Notes under the pieces: model-generated
Told to the model about the DNA's origin: nothing
The model's input: only the letters and a program-made list of their open reading frames with translations
Database searches by the model: none
Position numbers and translations under genes: made by a program
Origin: Capitella teleta
Taxonomy: Eukaryota > Annelida > Polychaeta > Capitellidae
Direction of reading: 5' to 3'
NCBI GenBank assembly: GCA_000328365.1
Contig: KB310004.1
Coordinates: 170,454-234,453 of the forward strand
Length of the DNA: 64,000 nt
Part shown: positions 22,100-34,446 of the stretch, piece after piece
How positions within the stretch are numbered: position 1 is the stretch's first letter
Layout: each line of letters opens with the position of its first letter

Positions 22100-25000
22100 T
22101 CAACCACGCTTTTTGGCTTTTGTTTCGCATATGACACAAGCAGTGACATCATCACATGACACGTGGTTCCATTTCCATGACAACGCCCAATCCATGATGA
22201 GGCAGCCTCCTGATTCACTCGACGACCGATGGTGCCATTGGGTGTGTACGAAGGTTGAGTTGTTTGTCGACCACTTCCACTGCAGGTCATCCTCTCTCTG
22301 TTCTCCGCTCGTCCAGAAGTCACAAGCTGGCACTGCTCGGCGAGAAACCTCATGTTTTATCAATGTAATCGTACTTTAAATTATCCGAAAAGAACTTGGA
22401 ATACAAGAAGTTAACACAGCTTAATTAAAGGTCTTTTCACCTGAGTGCTTCTGCAAGTAGTTTGTCAAGTGAATCTGCTCCTCCCTTGTCTCTATGGATA
22501 CCAAGTTCGCGCCGATTTCTGCACACAGCTCTTCGGCGTCTCTTCTTATCAATCGAAATGTTTCCACGCGATAGCAAGATTTACCCAGACGGATGGAGAA
22601 ATGGCGAGGACATTTCATCCTGGGAGTCACGACGCTTTCTGGAGAGAAAGAAATCAATTCAAAGGTCACACATGTGTGTCGCAAGATACGTGTGTATACA
22701 GGTACATGCAGTGGTGGATATAATTATCCATAACATAATACATGAGGTTAGTTCAATGCTATAGATGGTTTCCAATGTTTACAAACAAATCATAACGGAA
22801 GTGCGTTTTGCGCACGTTAGGGTGCGCAGTGAACCGGCGTCCGTGGTGATGTCAACAATAGCACGTGAATGCATGGCGTCTGCTCGGCGTTCATCGTTTG
22901 TTTCGCAATATGTGGGGACTTTACCGGATAAGGATCGCTTGCTTTATTTAGAAAAACTGGTTTTAACATTTGGTGAGGAGATTCCGGACCCCTACTCGAT
23001 CGGCGAAGCGGATTGGATTGTTGATATCAGAGAATGGCCGATCATCAGCTGGCCTGACATTCACGGCTATCTGATCGACACGCCCAGCTTGTATACCAAG
23101 GAGAAGCTGCGTGCCTACAAATCTTTAGACGCGGTGAATTACGTTTTGTGTGGCCATGTGCAAGAAATCAAGTACCATGGCATATATCCCCTGAGAGTGA
23201 CTTTTGTCTGCTACGATCTCTGGTTCTACCCAGCCAGCGTCAGGGCTCATCGAGCACCCTTTATGACGCCTGGGTATGCATCAGCAAGTCACAAGGATTT
23301 ATATTGACTGCCAACTGCACCTGTATTGCTGGGTAAGTTTCTTTTTTTGGGGGGGAAGGGGGATATATGTTCATGCATGTTGATCAATCGCTAAATTAAA
23401 AGTACACACGTACTGACACGACTTTAATATTATTAGTCATTTAGTGCATGTATGCATTATCATTACTGTTTTTAATATAATTAAATATTGTTATTGTTTC
23501 GGTGTTAAGTCAAAGAGAACAGAGTCTTTCTGGTTCTGCTGCTTACAGTTACGTACAGCTTATACCAGTAGGCCTATTCAAGACAAAACGAGTAATCATA
23601 ACGTCTACTAGTATCAATGAGTCATAACGTACCTCACATCACTGTTCTTCCAAATACACATACTGTGATAATATAAACTAAATTCACCTGCATAACAATA
23701 TCATGTTTTCTAGATTGGCTTCATGCTGCAGTCATGCTGCTGCCATCCTCTTCAAGTTGGAGATGGCTGCCAGAACTGGCCTCATCACGGAAGAGGTTGC
23801 GTGCACCTCAGCGCAGTGCTCCTGGAAAGAGCTGAGCCGGAAGAAGGTTGTACCCAAGAAGCTGAAGCACATAAACTTCAGCAGACCCAAGAAGAGCCAT
23901 ATCCGAACTCCAATGAAGCGACAGAAAGCAAGAGAACATGTCGGAAGTGAGTTTTATGATAATTATGAGTTCTAATTGTCATATACTGAGTCCATTCTTC
24001 TTCTCATCAGACATCAGTAGCACAGACATCGCTGCCCTTCAGGCCGCTGCCCCAACAGCAGCCTTCTTCAGCAGCATCTCCATCGATCAAGATTCGGACA
24101 CCGACACGGCATCGGAGGGGGAGAGTGATGTCCCGTCCCCAGCCTCTACACTCTACGAACNNNNNNNNNNNNNNNNNNNNNNNNNNNNNNNNNNNNNNNN
24201 NNNNNNNNNNTTTAACAACACTAGGACACAAATTTACAAGGGCTGCACAGATTGTAACAAAATCATCTAAAAGGTCAACTTGAGAAATTGGAATAACAAT
24301 TGATTTCTCCTTTCTCGGCTGTGGAATATCAATAATAATTAGAGCATTATGCCTTGAGTAATTGGACTACTTTCTTATTCATATTCTCAGTCAGATAAAT
24401 GTAAAAAATATTTGGGTTTACCAATGGGTTTTCTTTATCCTCTGCAAAAACTGAAGGAGTGAAGTCTGGGTGAGTGTAGTCCATAGACGGCCTCCCTGAA
24501 ATAATAGTAATAATTAAGAATACTTGTACGTAGCAGAATAATTAGTACTGAAAGTTGAATACTAGTACATAAATATATTAATTATATTCCTTGCATGCAA
24601 AGTGCTCATCACCGGGAACTGTATGTTCTACAAAGAAATAAGTGTGTTGTTGGGTTATAAATTATAAATTTTCAACATGGAAGTGCGTTATGAACACGCC
24701 GATTTTGAGAACTCAAAACAAGTCATCTGAATAGTAAAGCTGCAGAAGATGGACAACTGCAAAGGAAACAAAAGAAGAGATGAAGAATGAGTACCAAGCT
24801 ATAATCGTGCACAACAAAATCGTTCCATTGCTTTCTTTGCTAAATTTCAACAAATACTAGCGATAATCATAACGCATCTCAAACGGTGATCACTAACTGT
24901 TGGAAATATTTGGCTCTCATGACCACGCAGAGCGTCTGTAACCGCTTTCAATAATAAACAATGTTGATAAGTAAAATTATTAGGTAAATTATGTGTATTA

Positions 25001-25963
25001 TGTGTCAATTTCAATACCTGAAATGAAGTGGGCACTGCAAATGACGGCATTTTTCTGGCGTTCTTCTGGCCATTCCGTTCGGCCAATTGCTGACAGCCAC
25101 AGAGATCGACGATTGCGATGAAACGCGTGCTTTCCTTTCGGGAGATTGTAAAATTTTATCTCTTTACCCAAATTCCATGTATTCTTGCATCCTATGACAC
25201 AACACACCGGCATACCAAATCAGTAGCAACAATAAATATATGAATTAAAAGCACAAAAATACGAAACTTTCAGAAAAGCAGACGATACGAGCAGACGACG
25301 CTTCGCTGAATACCGGGTGTAAACAAAATAAATGTCCGTATGCACGTGCTCGTTTTTTTCGATGCGCACGCAGGTTTTTTAATGCGCGCGCAGACGGCAC
25401 CTAGTGACGTAGGCTGGGAAACCATCTATACAATTGTACCCCTCTATAAGAGCCCGCCAGCCTATCACCATCATGCGTCGCCGTGATATAAATTGTTACA
25501 ATTGACCGTTGTAACAGCGTTGATCAATAGGTTATAATTATACGTGTAATTACCATTAGAGACCGTATTTAATTATGCACAAACTGCTAAAGACCGCATG
25601 CAAGAAGTCTGGGTTCTCCACTTGCAATGATATTTATTTTCGATGTCCACTAGGTCATGCAGGCATCAGGTACATTTAAACATGAATCTACAAAAGATTG
25701 CTACCTGTTCTCGAGGTTTCACAGTCTTCGCCTCTCTGTTCATCCGACAGCTGCTTGAGTGCTGCGTATGAATACTTCGCTTGGCGACGAATTTTGTGCA
25801 ACTCCCCCTGGAGGGAAGTAACTTGATTGCTCAGCGTCGACAGGGTGTCAAGCACGTATTTGCTGACGTCATCTGCCGGAAGAAGGCCGCCGCTGCTGTG
25901 AAGTCCTTGTCCAGAACCTACAAACAGGAGGCACAACTTAAAGATGACGCTTGTCACATCCAT
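22100..25963 (-). CDS. Secreted C-type lectin-domain protein
   Basis: Three exons join in phase: 25963-25705, 22638-22441 and 22332-22100, giving 229 residues. Residues 1-19 form a signal peptide (MDVTSVIFKLCLLFVGSGQG). Residues about 30-75 are heptad-like (VLDTLSTLSNQVTSLQGEL) and may be an oligomerising neck. The CTLD follows: CPRHFSIRLGKSCYRV, RRDAEELCAEIGANLVSIET, then WTSGEQREDDLQWKW, a GGCLIM block and the final W-x-W...C...VICE. The canonical sugar motifs EPN or QPD and WND are not present, so calcium-dependent sugar binding by the usual site is doubtful. The 3-kb first intron holds two other genes. The exon 1 to exon 2 join rests on matching phase and on architecture, not on continuous homology. 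Confidence 0.75.
22849..24160 (+). CDS. SWIM zinc-finger protein of the SWIM/YqaJ type, partial and probably a pseudogene
   Basis: Exons 22849-23332, 23714-23946 and 24011 to the N-gap are in phase at their borders. The first encodes a conserved N-terminal block (GEADWIVDIREWP, GYLIDTPSLYTKEKL, AYKSLDAVNYV) that I associate with a large invertebrate family. It then gives SQRQGSSSTLYDAWVCISK. The SWIM finger spans the first intron: CTC in exon 1 and C-SH in exon 2 (CCSHAAAILFKLE). The third exon is Ser/Ala-rich. In that family a YqaJ-type nuclease normally follows; none is visible beyond the gap. The reading frame of exon 1 is interrupted about once, so this is a decayed copy or carries an assembly error. 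Confidence 0.6.
24161..24210. other. Assembly gap, 50 N
   Basis: Exactly fifty N, typical of a fixed-size scaffold gap. True length is unknown. It cuts the third exon of the SWIM-finger gene. Confidence 0.99.
24422..25213 (-). CDS. THAP-domain protein, N-terminal part
   Basis: THAP domains are zinc-coordinating DNA-binding modules (C2CH) found in transposases and host regulators. Exon 25213-25018 starts with the typical MPVCCVIGCKN and has LPKGKHAFHRNRRSLWLSAIGR and NAVICSAHF, so Cys, Cys, Cys and His ligands are in place. It ends in a phase-1 GT donor. Exon 24495-24422 joins in phase and gives SGRPSMDYTHPDFTPSVF, the usual end of this THAP subtype, then a GT donor. Further exons to the left were not found and may lie in or beyond the N-gap. 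It sits on the same strand as, and inside the first intron of, the lectin gene. A link with the oppositely oriented SWIM-finger gene is possible. Confidence 0.75.
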
Positions 25964-27252
25964 GCTTATCATCCTATGAACGATCAGCACTTATTTGATT
26001 TCAGTTCATAGACATTAACTCAGCAATGCCGCAGGACATATTGGCACGGCGCATTTGTTTGAAGTCGTTTTAAATGAGACTCACTCACTCACTAGCTGGT
26101 TAATGTTTCAATTTATTAACAGACAAACAAACAATGCTAACAGTATTAACTATTAAGCTGGTACTTGTCTGTCTAATCGATAGACATTTTCAATTGTTCG
26201 TGTGTATACTCTCAATTACTATCCATCTCATTAGCATGGTTTTGTCACAGGTTTGTAAACCTGGATCAATTAATCCGTTTTTCCTCCTAAATGAACAGTC
26301 TGTTTATATAAGGCTATGCAGCTCATGGAATTGACATGGCTATACTATCATATTGAAAAAATGTGTATTTATTCCGCACTCAGAAGTACATTTATATAGA
26401 GATGATAAACAGAGAGACGGCAGCCTCACGGGTCAAGAACAAACGGTTCAACCAAAGTGAACTGAAAAAACAAGTCCTCCTTCAATACCTCGCACTTCTG
26501 CAGGAGTTCCAGAAAACTTCCAATTAGCAAATTAGCCGATTTGGGACTCGTTCTATCCTAGTTAGTAGTTCTACGTACCTGTAATTACATGTATTTAGTA
26601 CCAGTAAGCTAACGCTGAGTCTCTGAAAGTCTGAATCCGTGGGCCATGCACATTGTGCATATCTTCGAATCCGTTATCGTTAACGTTATAAGTAACCACA
26701 GGAATAATTCCATAAGATGTAACCAAGGCTGAAATATTGCTCAGACCGAGATACACGGGCGGATTTACCACTGGAGATACAATGTACATACGGAAGATAT
26801 TCGCACGGTGCTATCTGCACTAGACATCCTACAATAAGAATAGATCATATAATCCCTCATCTGCACGGCATATCCTAAGGACTAGGGTATTCACATGACG
26901 TGTTTTCTGCTGCGTTGGACAATTTTAATTATCCCGCACGCACGCAATTTAAGCATTCAAGCAAAAGCTTGGCGCGAAAGGCGCTTTATGTACGCTATGA
27001 TCTTTGACAAACGTTATGATGTGCATGTCACGTGACCCTCGGTTGACGGATTCGATGTTTCGCTTTTCATTCTCGGTTCTTCTATCACCTCGATAAGCTC
27101 GATTTTGTGATGACTTTGCTGTTATAATGTGCGTAATATTCTTGTAAAAGGTCACAAGGCCAGCTTCATAATCAGCAGTGCACCCCTTTTTCCGAAAAGG
27201 ACTACGGAGTTAACACATGCACAGATAACTCGAGCGAGGTCTTGTCAGTTGT

Positions 27253-27425
27253 CTACCTCCCCTTACTCACTAGACACTAGTCACTGAGGGGAGGTAGGGG
27301 GCCGGGTAGCTCCCCAAGGGTAGCGGAGCAGTTCCTACACACCGTGTATACGCTACGCTATGGCTTGGGGAGCTAGGGGCCTGGACAAGGGCTGAGGGCC
27401 TCAGCCCTAGGCTTGTCCCGGCCCC
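27253..27425. repeat. Cluster of three adjacent foldbacks
   Basis: First: CTACCTCCCC (27253-27262) pairs with GGGGAGGTAG (27288-27297). Second: AGCTCCCCAAG (27308-27318) pairs with CTTGGGGAGCT (27364-27374). Third: a GC-rich hairpin around gggctgagggcctcagccc, with outer arms GGGGCC and GGCCCC, to 27425. The middle one recurs at 36767-36824. Confidence 0.65.
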
Positions 27426-27561
27426 AGGGGCATGGGAGGTACAAGTACAACACTGTAGCCTGTAGTGTAGTCATGATAACATTCTAGTTTCATAAGTTTT
27501 ATCAGCGAGGTTAGCACCATAAATTGATGTAGTTATTTATTAGCAATAGCATAGACTCAAT

Positions 27562-28523
27562 CAGGGCTCGAAATAACGCAACTACTGGCCAATGGCAAGT
27601 AAATGGCGAGTAAAAATTCTCACTGCTGAGTGAAAATATCAAAAATGGTCGCCAGATGGCGAGTAAAAATTTTGCTCTCCAAATTAAATGTAAAAGGCAA
27701 ATTCTTTGGTCAACCCCAAGCAATAGATTTTTGGTCAATCCCCAGTTAGAAAACTCAACACTGAACCCACGCAAGTGCCTAATATCATGCGGGCAAGTTT
27801 GAATTAGCTGACGCCATTTTGACGCCAGATCAGACTAGTTAATTGTGGTGCCGCCATTGTTTTTACTGCATTCACATCTCTTCAAATTAATTAAGTCGCC
27901 TCTCAGGTATAGTATTTTATACTTGTAGTTAGTCTGAATACTATCATACATGTAGTAGCAGTGGTCGATGATTTCATGAATCGCTGCTTCCATCATCCCC
28001 TCACTGACACAACATTTGGAATCGGAAGTTCATTCACACTCATGCTCATGACGCAGTTTAGTTAACGCTCGAGTTATCCATTTTGTTTGTAATTCTTAAA
28101 ATTGAAGATTCCCGCTTAGGTTCGATCAAAGGATTGGCGGCATCAACAAGTCTGAGCGTTTTCATTTGTAATTTTTCTTTGTTGGCTGTGTTGGCTCACC
28201 TAATTCAGACTGGACACATGGCCATTACAACATACCAGTATAACCCAGTAGAGGGAAACACACTTTCCTTGTGGCAGAGTGATAGTACTGAATGCTTTTG
28301 ACGCATTGCTAATTAGATAAAGGTGCTCTATAGGGCAGCGCATTGTCACATACGATCGACCTAAATTAAAATTGGTTGAGAAAGTGACATAGTATGTATC
28401 AAGGACGTACATGTATAAAATAATTGTGTTTTATGCTAAATTTTTTTCAGATTTTCTGGCGACTAAAAATGCCATGTTTACTCGCCACGTAGCATTAAAC
28501 CTTTTCTCTTATTTCAAGCCTGG
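27562..28523. mobile_element. Possible non-autonomous element with imperfect inverted ends
   Basis: The left end cagggctcgaaataa and right end ttatttcaagcctgg are inverted with 12 of 15 matches. Just inside each end are GGCGAGTAAAAAT-like motifs in opposite orientation. No coding capacity is seen. Old and weakly supported. Confidence 0.3.
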
Positions 28524-28863
28524 ACTCACCATAGTATAGACTAATCACTATAGGTCTAATTGTATCCATCTTGGGGGTATGTATATATAGCATTCACTAT
28601 AGCAATACTAATGGCTGCAATAACTCAATAAGAGTCTTGAAACAAGATTATCTAAGCTAAGGACTAGCCTTCACTGTGAATCAATTCACCAGGGTCTTGG
28701 AAGGTGTGATTGTTATAGTATAATAGTTAGTCTATTCGTCACTCTCAGATCTCTGCTTATGGTAATTGTGGGTTAAAAACTGGAAGTTTTTCTGGCTTCA
28801 AAACCCGTCGGAATTGGTGGACACGCTAAAAGTCCTGTGTTAAAATCATCTATTATGAAAATG

Positions 28864-28960
28864 CCACGCTATTCAAAATTAGATTCCGTCCAGTATTTCC
28901 TAGAAAATTTTGCCGAGATTACTAGGAAATACTGGACGTAATCTATTCTGAATAGTGTGG
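28864..28960. repeat. 97-bp hairpin with about 39-bp arms
   Basis: The left arm 28864-28903 and right arm 28922-28960 are inverted copies with a few mismatches; both contain TCCAGTATTTCCTAG or its complement. The loop is 18 nt. It looks like a short MITE. Confidence 0.65.
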
Positions 28961-30976
28961 TGGAAATACTGCACCATTCGGCTCATTTGCATAATGTATG
29001 CAGGGCGCATGTCTTGCGTGATTTGCGTCGCGATGAAATGCTTTTCGCGCCATAACTATTATCAAGATGGAGTGTACTTTACAGGAAGTCGGCTTGAAGT
29101 ACAATTTAAGGATTGAAATTAATGAGTTGAAAGAGGAGCATTTGAGTGCATTTCAGCAGTATTCATAAAGTAAAAAATAATACTAGTATTGGAATATTAA
29201 AAAGACAGTTGATAATTAAGTCGACACCAAAAACAACTGAAATACATGTAAACAAATCAAGTAGACAAGGAAAAGCGTGCTAGTAATCGGCGTGAAGTTT
29301 GTATGATATTTCTCAGTTTTCATCGCATACGAGAAGGGAGGTGGGATAGAGTTGCTGAACGCTTTCATAGAGCTGCGATTTTCAACTCTCAGCTTTGACC
29401 GAGCGCCTTTCTCAGAATTTATTTGTGTACAGTCTGTACGTGCATCGAATTGCGAAATGAGGTCATTCTGTTGAACTGTGTTGAAAGGAATGCTTCAATA
29501 ATATATGAAGCTCTAGTTTACCGCTTTGACAGGATGGTGCATTTGTAATAATCACCATGACAGTGTACTTGGATTAAATTAATGGATTACTAATACTGGT
29601 GAATCGAACGAGGTGTACACCTTGGCTTGGCATCTCGCTGTGGTTTTCAACTAATGGATTATGTATTCTTCAATCTTGCTGATGTGTAGAAGTGATGATG
29701 ATTTGCAGTAAGTCTAATTAATTATAAATTTATAATAATAGCATACTTTTCAACCGTGAGAGTGCGCTGATGTGATAAAACTCGCATTTGTCGAGAGGCA
29801 GTTGTGCACTTGAGCGATGTCGGCCTCCGATTTCCCGGGAAACCACGCGCGTCTGCGCCGCAAACTTGTCAAAACAAATACCGAGTATAGATGTTTTAAT
29901 GAGTATTCTCTCACATTTTGAGGTCAATGTTGTCATGCTGTGGCACATTTCACTGCATACTCACTATTTAGGATGTTTGTTTTGTATGGTATCTCATAAG
30001 AGAAACACTATAACACAAAATTTGTACGTGAAAGTGGTGATCTGGGATGATTTTTCTTCACTTTTTCGGCACTCAGCATTAATAATAAACAACTCTATTT
30101 TGCCAATAGTAGGCTTCATTTCAAGAATTTACTGGACTAATCAAGCAGTTTGAACGACATTTTTCAATTGAAGTAATGAAAGATTTCTCTCGAGGCTGGT
30201 TCATTTGCCAATAAGATCAGGGTCAACGAGATCAATGAGAATTTGATAATTTGTTCAATCAACCGTTCATCTAGTTTTATTTATAAACTTAGGATATGGT
30301 TTGTGTATTTTATTATTTGTTTAGGTGGCAATACAGTGATATCTCCGTCTGTATATGAGAATATTCAGTCAGCATTCTGTCTACTTAATACTTAATAGTA
30401 ATGATATATTTAGAATCACAGATGCATCAGGCAAAGTCTGTACACCCATGGCATCTCACTGTGTCTGTAATACTAGTATGTCATCTGGATAGATAAGAGT
30501 GAGAGACTGAAAGAGTAACATGAGTAGTGAAAAGTCACTAGTTGAGACTTGAGTAGTTAAAGTAGTAGTTTACGTACCAGTATTTATGAGTTAATCTTAG
30601 TCAATTTAGCGTGTGATTTAGCCTGGTAGCTAAGTGCCATAGGTAGGGCCATGAAGTTATGAACGGACGTGCCACCCCTATTCTGCACTTGTGACGTTTG
30701 GCTGACTAGCCCTCATGTTCTGTAACAGACCAAAGCTCTGAACAAATGAAGTTACGGGCCACAGAGGGCGTGAGGTACTAAAAGAGTACTTGTCAGACTT
30801 GTGAAGGCGCCATGTGCGCATGTGGATGGTATAGTCCTAACATCTTGAATGTTTGAAATGAGTTCTGTGTGCTTTGCTGCATCTGTGGATGTGTGGCCTT
30901 CGGTTGATCATATCAGTTCACTCATGAATTCATGTTGTTCTTCCATAAACAGGAATGGTTGGTGGCTCCCCCTGGA

Positions 30977-33694
30977 ATGATGACTGGTACTGAGGGGATC
31001 CCTGCTAAGCGCTTCTTTTGTGAGGTTTGTGATGAAGGCTTCAGTTGTGAGGGATCCCTTGACAAGCACTGCCAGCACGTGCACAGCGAGACAGACGGCA
31101 ATCATCTGCAGAATAATGCTTGCGACGTCTGCAGCAAAGTTCTCAAATCCAAAGTCAGCCTTCTCGCTCATCGCAAGTTGCACACGGGAGAAGGAGTGGT
31201 AGAGTGTGAAATATGTGGCAAGAAATGCCAGACGAAATGCACTTTGAAGCAACACTTGCTCACCCACAACGGAGAACGCCCCCACGCGTGTGACACGTGC
31301 GGGATGCGCTTCAAGCAGAAGGTGCATTTGGTGAATCACCAGAGGAGACACACGGCAGAACGACCCTTCTTGTGCGCCAATTGCGGGAAAGGATTCCGAC
31401 AGCGTTATGATTTGGTACGGCACGCTCGCATGCACACTGGCGATCGACCTTTCAAGTGCCCCTCATGCCCTTTGACCTTTCGCATCAAATCAATCCTGAA
31501 CAATCACATGCGCACCCATTCAGGGGAGAAACCGTATCCATGCCCCGAATGTGGAACTGCCTTCAGGTACACTCATCTGCCTTTCACTTTTCCTCTCATT
31601 TCATTTCATTCACAGAGTGAGGAGCACTTTGAATCGCCACCTACTGGTTCACTCCAAGACCAGAGCATTCGTGTGTAATCAATGTGATCGGCCGTTTAAA
31701 CGCAAAGAACATCTTCAGCAGCACATGAAGTCGCACAATAAGCTTGACCCAAAAGTGCCATCAAAGGCACCCACAGAAGGTCAGTTGCTATTTCCTCTCT
31801 CATCTCATCATCTCAGATATTTTTCTCCCAGAAACTATTTCTCTGGCTGTGGTGCATTATTTCCCGAACGATGACAAAGGTCTTGCCTCACAGTCAGTAC
31901 CTCCATTGCTCTCATAATGCTGCATAAACACCTAAGCCTCCTTTCAGATCATTCCAGCAGCCCAACGCCGTTGTCCTCACCACCCCAGCCTCCTCCTCTT
32001 CTTCCGTCTCCTTCCCAACCCACGAAACTCTCGAGACTTATCCCAATCTGACGCGCATTCTCAGTCGACCGTTGAGTGACGTTGATCCTCCCACGGATGC
32101 TGTGTTCGCCCCATATCCCCCTCATGACCCTAGTCACGCTACTTTCCAAATGCCAAATACCTCGTTTCCTGCCAATTACTCAAGCGTAACCAGATTTGCT
32201 GATGTTGCCTCTTTGAGTCAACCATGCGTTACTTCCTCCCATCTTCCCGTCTTCAACTCAGCTGCTTCTAATGAAATCCTCCCACCCCCTATCTCTATTC
32301 CCTTCCAAGAAAGCCATGCCCCTTTCCAAGAAGTGCCCCCTTCCTTCCCAGAAACCCCTGCTTCCACCTTACGACCCTACGACCCTCCGTTCAGTGGAAA
32401 TGAGAGCAGCATTCTTCAGACGGATGTCACCGTTCTGAAGCCAGTGCTTTTGGACAATTTGAACAATGTTGTCAGTCAAGAAATTCCGGCTGCAAATCAC
32501 TCCCAGGATATTGCAAGCAATGTCCTCACACCGACGACAAGTGAACAACCGCCGTTAACAGCTGAAGCCATGAACCACTCTGTTATGCCTGAAATTTATC
32601 TGAAGGTTGTGTCATCATCATCTTCAGCCATCAGGTGAATCATCACTTTTCTTTCATCCTGTTTGATTAACCGAGTTTGTTTTCCAGTGAGATGAGTCCT
32701 CTGACTGGCATGCAACTGGACATCGCTGCTGCTTCAGGTGAGAGGAGCTGTCCAAAGACTCCATCTGTCACTTATCTCAGCAAATCACAAGTTGATTATG
32801 ATTCTTTTTTAACATGGATGAGGTAACTTAATGATCTTTTTGTGCATTCCAGTTGGAAACATCTCTGGAGAAGTGAGCAGTGCGGTATGCCAAGAGCAGA
32901 CGGTCATCTCCACTGATGAGTTGGAGGCAGCGGAGGCCTCTGTGCCCTCCTGTGCTACGTGTCAGCGCTCTTTCAAAACCCAGCAACAATTAGAGAAGCA
33001 TCGCCAGAGGTACCACAGTGCTGAATCGCCTTCAGACGTGAAAGTTTGTGAGGATTGTGGAAAATGCTTCCAATCTGACGCCAACCTTCGCTCACACAAG
33101 AACAGCGTTCACCGCCAAGGTCACTCAGTGATCTGTCCTACTTGTGGTAAAACCCTGAAAGGCAAGACCAGCCTGCAGGCTCACATGGCTATTCACACGG
33201 ACACCCGCACGTTTGTCTGTTCGTTGTGCGCAAAATCGTTCCGGCAGAAAGTGCACCTGCAGAGGCACATGATGCAACACACGGGCGAGAAGCCATGCCT
33301 CTGTCAGTATTGCCCCAAACGCTTTAAACAACTCGCAGATCTCGCAAGACACATGCGCACCCACACCGGTGAGAAGCCGTTTGTTTGCCCGCACTGCAAG
33401 AAGGCGTTTGCTGTTGAGCATTGCCTCAAATCGCACTTGAGGATCCACTCTGGAGAGAAGCCCTACACCTGCAGTCTGTGCAATGCTTCTTTTAGGGTTA
33501 AAATCACGCTTGACCGCCATCTGACCACTCACTCAGATCAGCGGCCGTTCAAATGCCCAGGATGCAACCAGGCGTTTAAGCGTAAGGACCACCTGGCACA
33601 GCACTGGAGAACTGTCAATTTCAACTGCAGTTGTGCTATGGCCAGGAAGAAGGACCTTGAGCCTGCAGTCAATCATGAACAATTGAATGCTTGA
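30977..33694 (+). CDS. C2H2 zinc-finger protein with two eight-finger arrays
   Basis: Six exons join in phase: 30977-31566, 31616-31779, 31832-31892, 31948-32634, 32688-32737 and 32853-33694. They total 2394 nt, or 797 residues. The start is the first in-frame ATG of the exon; an N-terminal extension from an upstream exon is possible. Array 1 holds eight fingers with TGEKP-like linkers (e.g. HTGDRPF, HSGEKPY). Then comes a Ser/Pro/Thr-rich, disordered-looking linker of about 290 residues. Array 2 holds eight fingers (HTGEKPF, HSGEKPY), the last lacking the normal second His. Fingers in matching positions resemble each other more than their neighbours (FKQKVHL/FRQKVHL, FRVRSTL/FRVKITL, FKRKEHL/FKRKDHL). 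A sequence-specific nuclear DNA-binding factor is likely; ortholog not identifiable. Confidence 0.88.
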
Positions 33695-34446
33695 AATTCT
33701 AAGCTCGTTGAATCGTTGAATGCCATCAATTTTGTGCCAATATTGTAGAATGAAATTAAAATGATTCAAAATCTTATCATTTGACTAAGTTGTTTTGTTG
33801 ATGTTCTGCAGCCTGGTGAGTTTTTTTACCTTCAAAATCATTGCTCATTCTATTCTGTGCATGAACTGTTTTTTTAACCATACTATGATAAGTTTGATAC
33901 TTTGAATTAAGAAATACATATAAAATATACTCGTTTTCCACTTGGGCATCATAAGGGTCTATCCTTACACTCCTTGATGAAATAAATGAGCTTCAATTAT
34001 TGAACCTTGTCATGTTCAACAAGCACCACGGCTGTACATGTAATACTGTACATGTAAATGTACAAATATATCAATTCTTCACTACATGTACATGCATAAT
34101 ATAATCAATGCTACACATGTATAACAATTGTACATGTAGCCTGTTTTGCACTGCCATTACATTTATGAAATAATCATGTATGCAAATAATTGTGAACTTG
34201 AAAATTACAAAGAAATTAATTTTATTCATTGGAGTTCATGCACTTCTATCATTTCAACAGGATTTTATTATAAATAAACAAATACTTTCCAAACATCACG
34301 ATACAATTACGTTGTATTATAGCAATACTATTTACAGTAAAATTCCTCTTTCAACAACAAAATAGTAACCCAAAAAAACCAAATCATTAACAAGTAACAA
34401 TAACAGTTGAATTATGGATGAAAAATCTTAGCATGAGAAATGCTTC
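33695..34446. other. 3' UTRs and TACATGTA-rich spacer between convergent genes
   Basis: This lies between the zinc-finger stop and the ankyrin/SOCS stop. An ATTAAA lies near 33756. Positions 34034-34140 are dense in palindromic TACATGTA and variants. Confidence 0.5.

Larger units (their letters stand above)
25964..30976. other. Long gene-poor stretch with foldback repeats
   Basis: No coding exon is supported over about 5 kb. It contains a foldback cluster (27253-27425), an element with loosely inverted ends (27562-28523), a 97-bp hairpin (28864-28960) and presumably the 5' UTR exon(s) of the second zinc-finger gene, which begins after an acceptor (ccataaacag) at 30952. Confidence 0.45.

Noticed and set aside
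31949-32149. Minus-strand Gly/Arg/Glu-rich frame
   Set aside because: It is a shadow of the Ser/Pro-rich linker exon of the second zinc-finger gene.
34034-34140. TACATGTA-rich segment as a CRISPR-like or regular array
   Set aside because: The motif is palindromic and irregularly spaced with no unique spacers. It is common background in this kind of genome.
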